A DNA stretch of 20,015 nucleotides from Elusimicrobiota bacterium (GTDB taxonomy: Bacteria > Elusimicrobiota > Endomicrobiia > CG1-02-37-114 > JAHJSO01), in contig JAHJSO010000226.1 of assembly GCA_018830385.1 (NCBI GenBank), forward strand, positions 1 through 20,015, in the 5' to 3' direction. Positions 14,180-20,015 of this stretch are shown piece by piece (the stretch's first letter is position 1; the number at the start of each line of letters is the position of its first letter). The translations under genes were made by a program, and so were the position numbers. Below the pieces are notes generated by a model that was not told where the DNA came from, did not search any database, and saw nothing but the letters and a program-made list of their open reading frames with translations.

Positions 14180-16217
14180 TTGATAAAATCCATTTGGTTG
14201 TGTAATTGATTATTCTTCTGAAAAATATCCTTTTTAATACAGGAGGCCTGCCTGCATTAAAAGCAAACTCATTGCCCGTTATATGAACGAAATAGCGTAT
14301 TTCAAAAAAGGACAACAGGTCGTCATTAACGACAGATTCAGACGCGTACGCCTGCAGAAATATCCTTTTTAGTTCTTTTATCTTTTTATAATCAACAAAA
14401 GGACGTTTTAGTTTAAACATGTCCATACAAACCAAAAAGGTTGCCGGGTCATCATATATAGTCCTGTAATCAAAATTTTCAAAATCCACGATACATATCT
14501 TGTTTTGTTTGTTGATTAAAATGTTTCTTGGTCCGAAATCCCCGTGACACCCGGTGACGTCAAAAGACATTTTCCTTATTCCGGGCAGGTTTTTTTTGAA
14601 ATACGTCCTGAAAATATTTACTGCCTTTGCCGGCATGCCCATCTTTTCCAGGTTAAACAAATCATTTTGTATGACCCGGTCGTCCGTAAGGAATAGCTCC
14701 CCGCCGGGTAATTTTGTTTTTTGCGGCGTTTTATTTTGAAATATTAACAGCCATTCAGCGCATTTTTGTATAAGTTGTTGGACATGGATGCGTCCATATG
14801 GGGGGAAGATGGGGCGGGCATATTTAACCAAGGCGTCTCTAAATTGTGAGGCGTCCTTAATAACCTCTGTGGCCACGTAGTTGAAGTCCGACGAGTAACA
14901 TACGGGGTTTTCAGTTATAAAGCCATTTTCCTGATTAAAAATATCGCCCAATCTTACCATAAGACCAAAAATCTCCGGCGCCTTTTTTCCGGGGACAGGT
15001 TTTACAACGACGGTTTTCTCCGTATAGTCGGAAAAGGCCAGATTTATTTTCATAATCCTTTTGCCACGCGCGGAAAATTTAATTATTTTTTTACCGCAGG
15101 CGTTTTCTATGTCTGTCTTTAGTTGGTTTATAAAACCCTCAGGATAGAGTTTTCGCGGGAGCGGCCTGGCAATCGCGCCGTACAATTTTTCCAGTTCCTG
15201 CATTTGTTTGCCTGTGTCAAACTTCTCTTTTATTTTTATTCTCGCATTTTCCCCGGCGCTGTTTCTTAATTTTTCATCCCCCAGTACTTTTAATAAAACC
15301 CCTGACAATTCCAAAGCATTGGGTTTAACCAGAAAACCGTCCCTGTTATTCTCAATGATTTCTATGGGACCACCGGTGTCCGTTGATATTACCGCCTTGC
15401 CGCATGCCATCGCTTCAATTATTATCCTGCCGAACGGCTCGGGCTGGATTGACGGGTTAACGACGATGTCGCAGATGCTCATCAACTGCGGGACATCTTT
15501 TCTGAACCCGGCAATTATAACGTCGCCCGTTAATCCCAAATCCCGGATTTTTGTTTCTATGTTATTTTTCTCGGGCCCATCGCCGGCTATCAAAAACACA
15601 ACATTATTTATGTTTTCTTTAACTATTTTCGCCGCTTCCAGAAACAGGGAATGTCCTTTCCACGAATCAAAGCGGGAGAACATGCCTACAACCATTTTGC
15701 CATTTTCTATGTTTAAGCCCTTACGAAGTTCCCCTGTATCAATGCCCGGTTTAAACGTTTCCGTGTCCACTGCATTGTATATTTTTATGATTTTATCCTT
15801 TTGCCTTTCCCGGGATAACTGTTCGCCCACGGCGTCGGAGATAACTATAATCCTCGCAGACAAAGAGGCAATTAACCTGTCTCTCCAGCCGTGCGGATGT
15901 ATTACGCGGACGTGCCATACAAAAGGTATCCCTAACAGTTTTGATATGAGCGCTGCAGCGAAAGCGTACTTTTTCACGGGCGCGTTGCAATGGACGATTG
16001 ACGGCATAAATTTTTTGATGGCGGAAAACAAGCCCCGCAACGGCACCACCCGGCATGGAATATTTTCCGCTTCAAGCAGGTTAGTGTAGGAGGACCTGCC
16101 GGGGACAAACACGACAGGGTCGTATTTTGACCTGTCCAGGTGTTTTAATATGAGCAACAAACTTATCTGCCCGCCACCCGGCGGCTCAATCGGAGTATCA
16201 AGATATAAAACTTTCAT
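14157..16217 (-). CDS. Bifunctional protein: GT4 glycosyltransferase fused to an APH/Kdo-kinase-like phosphotransferase
   Basis: 686 aa, about twice the usual GT4 length. The N-terminal part (1 to ~355) is a GT-B fold glycosyltransferase: donor/acceptor glycine loop PPGGGQISLL (12-21), FVWHVRVIHP, FSRFDSWKGH at the start of the second lobe, and the E-x7-E nucleotide-sugar motif at E260-E268 (EPFGRIIIEAMACGKAVIS). The C-terminal part (about 365-686) has the phosphotransferase signatures GCHGDFGPRNILIN (H558, D560, N565) and IVDFENFDY (D578), matching the catalytic loop and the metal-binding Asp of aminoglycoside/choline/LPS-sugar kinases. The likely role is to add a sugar and phosphorylate it or a neighbour on a lipid-linked or LPS-core-like glycan (inference). 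No SD is obvious. There is no frameshift; one frame runs through the linker. It overlaps the downstream methyltransferase and lies 44 nt after another methyltransferase gene. Confidence 0.88.
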   Translation of the reverse strand: MKVLYLDTPIEPPGGGQISLLLILKHLDRSKYDPVVFVPGRSSYTNLLEAENIPCRVVPLRGLFSAIKKFMPSIVHCNAPVKKYAFAAALISKLLGIPFVWHVRVIHPHGWRDRLIASLSARIIVISDAVGEQLSRERQKDKIIKIYNAVDTETFKPGIDTGELRKGLNIENGKMVVGMFSRFDSWKGHSLFLEAAKIVKENINNVVFLIAGDGPEKNNIETKIRDLGLTGDVIIAGFRKDVPQLMSICDIVVNPSIQPEPFGRIIIEAMACGKAVISTDTGGPIEIIENNRDGFLVKPNALELSGVLLKVLGDEKLRNSAGENARIKIKEKFDTGKQMQELEKLYGAIARPLPRKLYPEGFINQLKTDIENACGKKIIKFSARGKRIMKINLAFSDYTEKTVVVKPVPGKKAPEIFGLMVRLGDIFNQENGFITENPVCYSSDFNYVATEVIKDASQFRDALVKYARPIFPPYGRIHVQQLIQKCAEWLLIFQNKTPQKTKLPGGELFLTDDRVIQNDLFNLEKMGMPAKAVNIFRTYFKKNLPGIRKMSFDVTGCHGDFGPRNILINKQNKICIVDFENFDYRTIYDDPATFLVCMDMFKLKRPFVDYKKIKELKRIFLQAYASESVVNDDLLSFFEIRYFVHITGNEFAFNAGRPPVLKRIFFRRIINYTTKWILSNEKLRNQ

Positions 16218-16261
16218 AAAAACTGTCGGCTAAGAGTTACGCCATTCATGTCCGAGGTAAT

Positions 16262-17086
16262 TTACTTCCTTGCTACGGCTAAAATTGACAAATACCAGTC
16301 CTTTCCGAATAATTTTGAAACGTAGTATGAGATTTTTTCTATTATTTTCCAGTAGGGGTCAACCTGACAAAAGTCAGGCCCCAATCTTACCACCCTGAAA
16401 TTGTTTTTTTCAAGTAGAAGTTTTAATGTGATATAAGAAAAGTGATACAGATGCGGTTCTTTAGAATCCGACGTATATATTTGGAAATAATATCCATTAA
16501 TTAATCTATAAAATTTTTGTCCGATTATATCGTGTATGTTTGGCACAGCAACGAACAGATGTCCACCGGGTTTAAGTAAATGGTATGCCTTTTTTAATGT
16601 AATCTCTGGATGTGATAAATGTTCAAGTGTATGCCAGAATGTAATAATATCAAACGAATTTTCCTGCAACCCGGAATCTTCCAATGTTGTCTTGGTAATA
16701 TCAAGGCCGAAATTATCTTTTGCATATTGAACAGCAAACCCTGAAATTTCTACGCCTGAAATATCATAACCGGCATTTTTAGCACGGTAAAGGAACAGCC
16801 CCTCCCCGCAGCCGACATCAAGAAGTTTACCAGATGGCATAACTCTTTTTACAACCTTAACTCGGTTCTGCCACAGTTTTTGTCTTCTTAATTGTTGTTT
16901 TGGTGTAATCCAGTGTGAATAATAATCGCTCCCATATTTTTCTAATAATTCATTTTGGTCAGGTCGTAGGTTGGTAAAAACCAATTTACAATTTGTACAA
17001 ATATAGATATGGATGCCATAGAGACCATTTTTATATGGGATGAAATCAGTACCATTACAAATTATGCATTGACTCACTTCGAGCAT
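16262..17086 (-). CDS. SAM-dependent methyltransferase with N-terminal zinc ribbon (Methyltransf_23 type)
   Basis: 274 aa. An N-terminal zinc ribbon (C7, C10, C30, C33) precedes a class I fold: motif I LLDVGCGEGLFL (88-99), SGVEISGFAV, FDIITFWHTLEHLSHP, and LLKPGGHLFVAVPN. The C-terminal cap ends in YYFQIYTSDSKEPHLYHFS and a FRVVRLGPDF strand. This architecture is common in O-antigen and exopolysaccharide clusters, where such enzymes methylate sugar or aglycone groups; the acceptor here is unknown. It overlaps the GT2 gene upstream by 13 bp. Its AT-rich codon use matches the three glycosyltransferases to its right, not the GT4-phosphotransferase pair to its left. Confidence 0.88.
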   Translation of the reverse strand: MLEVSQCIICNGTDFIPYKNGLYGIHIYICTNCKLVFTNLRPDQNELLEKYGSDYYSHWITPKQQLRRQKLWQNRVKVVKRVMPSGKLLDVGCGEGLFLYRAKNAGYDISGVEISGFAVQYAKDNFGLDITKTTLEDSGLQENSFDIITFWHTLEHLSHPEITLKKAYHLLKPGGHLFVAVPNIHDIIGQKFYRLINGYYFQIYTSDSKEPHLYHFSYITLKLLLEKNNFRVVRLGPDFCQVDPYWKIIEKISYYVSKLFGKDWYLSILAVARK

Positions 17087-18039
17087 AACTTTACAATCCT
17101 CCCAATATCAAACATAACATCAGCGGTCAATTTGATACACGGAAAAACAAAAAAGGTTATTATTCTTTTACCTTTACTAAAATTATATAAATGAAAATAA
17201 TTAAACATAAATCTTGTTCTGGATATTTGTAAAAAATACCAGACAAAAAATGCTACCGGTAAAATTATCCAACCAAAGATAACACTCAATACTATAACAG
17301 GTAAAAGTTTCAATATTATTGATGTTGAAATTAGATAGTTAGTGTGAACAGTATGTTTTAGAAATAAATCAGCATCGGCTTTACCTCTACGAATGTACCA
17401 TTTTATTATCTTAAAAAAATTGTTTCTCGGATAATGCCATACCACAGCATCCGGTACATATCTAAAAGCATTATTTCCAAATTTTTCTGTGATTCTTATT
17501 GACAAATCTGTATCCTCGCTACCGTAACGATTTTTCAAATCAAACCAGCCTACATTTTGAATAACTGATTTTTTAATTATGGTATTACAGGTAGCGACCT
17601 GGGACAATGGAATAACCTTGCCTTTAGAAAAATTATGTAAACGGAAACCACCCCCGGGATGGCCCAAAACGCCCTCACAGAAACCAATAATGTTGGGTTG
17701 ACCGGGGAACACTGCGCCCATTACACCAACAAGATTTTCGGGCTCTTGTATCTCTTTTGTAAGTTCATAAAACCAACTTTCCGTAACCTCCACATCGTCA
17801 TCAATAAAAATAATATAATCGCCACCTGCATTTTTTACACCAATATTTCTCTGGTTGCTGTACCCGGCTTCTAAAAGAGGCAGTTTGATATGTTGGACAG
17901 GATATTTTAAATCAGATATATTCTCTCCCGACTCAACAACAACTTCAACTTCCGAGGGGACAAATTCCAGAAGTTTTTCCAGACAATTTGTTAAAATTGC
18001 CCTGTTATCTTTTGAGATTATCACTATTGAGAATTTCAT
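17074..18039 (-). CDS. Family 2 glycosyltransferase with C-terminal membrane segments
   Basis: A 321-aa GT-A enzyme. Seen: FSIVIISKDNRAILTNCLEKLL (3-24), the donor-binding/metal motif FIDDDVEV (DDD at 80-82) after SNQRNIGVKNAGGDYI, a GWFD...GSEDTDLSIRI acceptor/base motif (ED), and VWHYPRNNFFKIIKW. Two hydrophobic helices follow (about 245-275: IILKLLPVIVLSVIFGWIIL, then FFVWYF), anchoring it to the inner membrane where lipid-linked sugars are assembled. It resembles rhamnosyl/galactofuranosyl-type chain transferases, but sugar specificity cannot be read from the sequence. It overlaps the GT4 upstream by 35 bp and the methyltransferase downstream by 13 bp, which indicates a tight operon. Confidence 0.9.
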   Translation of the reverse strand: MKFSIVIISKDNRAILTNCLEKLLEFVPSEVEVVVESGENISDLKYPVQHIKLPLLEAGYSNQRNIGVKNAGGDYIIFIDDDVEVTESWFYELTKEIQEPENLVGVMGAVFPGQPNIIGFCEGVLGHPGGGFRLHNFSKGKVIPLSQVATCNTIIKKSVIQNVGWFDLKNRYGSEDTDLSIRITEKFGNNAFRYVPDAVVWHYPRNNFFKIIKWYIRRGKADADLFLKHTVHTNYLISTSIILKLLPVIVLSVIFGWIILPVAFFVWYFLQISRTRFMFNYFHLYNFSKGKRIITFFVFPCIKLTADVMFDIGRIVKLCSK

Positions 18040-19183
18040 TGTAATAACTTACCATATTTTTTACAATATTTTTCCACCGATATCTTTCTTTAATAAGTTT
18101 TCCACTGTTCTTTCCGAGCATTATTCTTTTTTGAGAATTGTTTAACAATTCAATAACAGCATTAGCAAATGCAAGAGGGGTTTCCGCAAACACAATGTTA
18201 TAATTGTTTTCAACTTCAATTCCTTCACAAGCATTTCTTGTTGCCACCACAGGAAGCCCGAACGCGAGTGCTTCTAAGATTTTATTTCTAATCCCGAGAC
18301 CGCTTCGTATCGGAGCAACAAAGATACTGGAATTTTTTAAATAATCGTAGATATTATTAACAAAACCAGTAACAATTATGGACTTATCTTTAACAGCGAG
18401 GGCTGAAACTTTTTTTGACGGATTTCTGCCCACAATATAAAATTTAACATCTTTTATTTGATTTTTTATTTTTGGATAAATTTTTTCAACAAAATATAAA
18501 ACAGTATCAACATTTGGGAAAAATGACATATCTCCAGTGAAAACAAGGGTTTTGTTATTTGGCGAAACGCCTGATGGAAAACTTTCAGTATCTACCCCAG
18601 AAGGAACTATATAAACCTTCTTGTTCTTATATCTTTTTAATATATAATCTCTTGCTTCCTCGGAGACCACAAAAAAATATTTATAATGACCGTAAAATTT
18701 TCTATCTGCGAGATAAAACCTGGGTATTCTTAAAAGTTTTATTAATTTTCTTAAAATATTATATTCATACCAAACTTCATACCAGGCACCCTTCAACCCA
18801 CAAGCCCATAAATCTATAATTAGAGGTATATCTTTAACATTTACAAAATACTCGGCCATTTGAAATTTATGAACATGGATTAAATCATATTTATTCTTGC
18901 CAAAGATATCATTTACTACGGTCTCAATTTTTTTGTCTTTGCTATATGCTTTCAGTAAAAAAAGATTCTTTAGACGCGATGTAACATTGTCCCGACATTC
19001 AACAGTATGGATGTTATCCACAAAGTCTTTAATTTCGTCCGTTATTTCTGCGGAAGGTTCAGCAAAAGTGAGCAAGTCCACATCCACCTTTTCTTTTTTT
19101 AGATATTTCAACTGATGATACATTCTTGAACCACCACCGCCGAGAAGATGAGGGTGGCCAGGTGTAACAAAAAGTATTTTCAT
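18005..19183 (-). CDS. Family 4 glycosyltransferase
   Basis: A 392-aa GT-B enzyme of full length. Seen: MKILFVTPGHPHLLGGGGSR (glycine loop near 15-18), YDLIHVHKFQ, FFVVSEEARDYIL with IVPSGVDTESF at the domain border, LVFTGDMSFFPNVDTVLYFV at the start of the second lobe, FYIVGRNPSKKV, and RNKILEALAFGLPVVATRNA. Only the second Glu of the E-x7-E motif is kept (E304), as in the GT4 subgroup with a G-x-R-x-K-x-LEA pattern that includes the exosortase-associated sugar transferases. The gene is joined to the preceding GT4 by an ATGA overlap (4 bp) and overlaps the GT2 that follows by 35 bp. Specificity is unknown. Confidence 0.9.
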   Translation of the reverse strand: MKILFVTPGHPHLLGGGGSRMYHQLKYLKKEKVDVDLLTFAEPSAEITDEIKDFVDNIHTVECRDNVTSRLKNLFLLKAYSKDKKIETVVNDIFGKNKYDLIHVHKFQMAEYFVNVKDIPLIIDLWACGLKGAWYEVWYEYNILRKLIKLLRIPRFYLADRKFYGHYKYFFVVSEEARDYILKRYKNKKVYIVPSGVDTESFPSGVSPNNKTLVFTGDMSFFPNVDTVLYFVEKIYPKIKNQIKDVKFYIVGRNPSKKVSALAVKDKSIIVTGFVNNIYDYLKNSSIFVAPIRSGLGIRNKILEALAFGLPVVATRNACEGIEVENNYNIVFAETPLAFANAVIELLNNSQKRIMLGKNSGKLIKERYRWKNIVKNMVSYYNEILNSDNLKR

Positions 19184-20015
19184 TGTATCGCTCTCTTAAA
19201 AACTTCTAAAGTTTCTCTGGCTGTTTTTTCCCAACTAAAAGTTTTGGCACGGTTAATGCCTTTAAGACCTAATTCTTTTTTTAATTGGCGGTCATTTAAA
19301 ACTTTAAGTATAGCAGTTAAAATTTCTTCTTCATTTAATGGATTCACCAATATCCCGGCATCACCGACAACCTCCGGAATAGAAGTTGTATTAGAAGCAA
19401 TCACAGGCACTCCACAAGCCATCGCTTCTACCACTGGGAGGCCAAACCCTTCATACAGGGAAATAAATACGAACATCTCGGCACCGCTATAAATATAAGG
19501 CAAATCCTCATCAGGAATATAATCCAAAACCAATATTTCTTCTTGTAGATTTAATCTGTGAATTGTTTCTATAATTTCTTGGCCCCAATATTTCTTTCCA
19601 CAAAGAACCAATTTGTGCGGTATTCCATGAACCCTCTTGAGTTTTTCAAAAACATTTACCAATCTATGCAGGTTTTTATGTGGTCCGAGGTTGCCAACAT
19701 AAAGTATATATCTTTCATCTATCTTGTATTTTCTTAAGACAGCTATAATCCTCTCTTTATCTTCAATCATGTTAAAAATTTCATCAGCAGCAAGCGGAAT
19801 AACAACTATTCTGTCTGGTTGAACATCATAATATTTACACAAATCGTTTTTCGTATACTCTGAAATACTTATCAAATATTTTGACCTTTTAATTGTATTT
19901 TTGAGACGTAAATCAAATATTTCTCTGTGTTCTTTATACCCATCATATTTCATCGTAGTAATATCATAAACCACTGAAACAATCGGACATTTCTTAAACA
20001 CAGGAGAAAAATAAA
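19180..20015 (-). CDS. Family 4 glycosyltransferase, 5'-truncated by the window edge
   Basis: The frame is open to the right edge of the window; a GTG at 20001 is internal to the conserved region (YFSPVFKKCPIVSVVYDI reads through it), so the true start lies outside. About 277 residues are present, of roughly 370 expected. Seen: LISISEYTKNDLCKYYDV, IVVIPLAADEIF, ILYVGNLGPHKNLHRLVNVF (start of the second lobe), LVLCGKKYWG, and the full E-x7-E motif (about 19426-19452, EGFGLPVVEAMACGVPVIAS). It is a mannosyl/rhamnosyl-type GT4 by general pattern, but the sugar cannot be stated. It ends in an ATGA overlap with the next GT4. The operon promoter must lie beyond the window. Confidence 0.9.
   Translation of the reverse strand, partial: YFSPVFKKCPIVSVVYDITTMKYDGYKEHREIFDLRLKNTIKRSKYLISISEYTKNDLCKYYDVQPDRIVVIPLAADEIFNMIEDKERIIAVLRKYKIDERYILYVGNLGPHKNLHRLVNVFEKLKRVHGIPHKLVLCGKKYWGQEIIETIHRLNLQEEILVLDYIPDEDLPYIYSGAEMFVFISLYEGFGLPVVEAMACGVPVIASNTTSIPEVVGDAGILVNPLNEEEILTAILKVLNDRQLKKELGLKGINRAKTFSWEKTARETLEVFKRAIQ

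Noticed and set aside
15208..16089. 293-codon open frame on the + strand opposite the GT4-phosphotransferase gene
   Set aside because: Antisense shadow; low-complexity Ser/Phe/Pro composition, no recognisable motif, and the opposite strand has intact catalytic motifs.
16218..16261. Short leader ORF whose stop overlaps the GT4-phosphotransferase start (begins MNGVTLSRQ)
   Set aside because: Only 11 codons, no clear SD, and such chance overlaps are common; not enough to call a gene or attenuator.

Overview
The window looks like part of a chromosome from an uncultivated, probably anaerobic, Gram-negative (diderm) bacterium. It has outer-membrane polysaccharide export, a PorV/PorQ-type outer-membrane barrel, a surface protein with an FCB-group (type IX-like) C-terminal sorting tail, and the electron-bifurcating transhydrogenase NfnAB. 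No rRNA or tRNA is present, so I do not name a phylum. A candidate phylum related to the FCB or PVC lineages is the most I would infer.

Layout. Positions 1-3066, + strand: the 3' part of an SLBB polysaccharide-export protein, then a Wzz/tyrosine-kinase (BY-kinase) co-polymerase that starts at TTG. Everything after that is on the - strand. Positions 3042-5988: a 36-codon small ORF, an HNH endonuclease, nfnA and nfnB, closely packed or overlapping; nfnB runs tail-to-tail into the kinase gene with a 25-bp overlap. Positions 6133-13206 form an AT-rich surface-protein region. Read in the direction of transcription it holds a sigma70-like promoter beside a 15-bp tandem repeat, a secreted right-handed beta-helix protein, a methyltransferase, a decayed chimeric remnant, a 1091-aa multidomain secreted protein with a sorting tail, and a PorV-like barrel. 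Positions 13325-20015 form a sugar-assembly block: a glycosyltransferase cut by the window end, a second GT4, a GT2, a zinc-ribbon methyltransferase, a GT4 fused to an APH/Kdo-kinase-like phosphotransferase, and another methyltransferase. Most neighbours here overlap by 4-35 bp.

How it fits together. The right-hand enzymes would build and decorate an oligosaccharide. The left-hand SLBB protein and BY-kinase would control chain length and export it. The beta-helix protein, the large surface protein and the PorV-like barrel look like a cell-surface display module inside the same glycan island. HNH-NfnAB is a housekeeping redox unit that abuts the island.

Most notable observations: (i) a remnant at 10447-10955 that by eye joins a decayed second copy of the beta-helix gene to the tail of a methyltransferase; (ii) the GT4-phosphotransferase fusion; (iii) PorV and sorting-tail cargo side by side; (iv) a small ORF ending 2 nt before the HNH gene, which lacks a ribosome-binding site of its own; (v) the promoter with an adjacent tandem repeat. 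I see no confident evidence for a wholly new defence or mobile system here.
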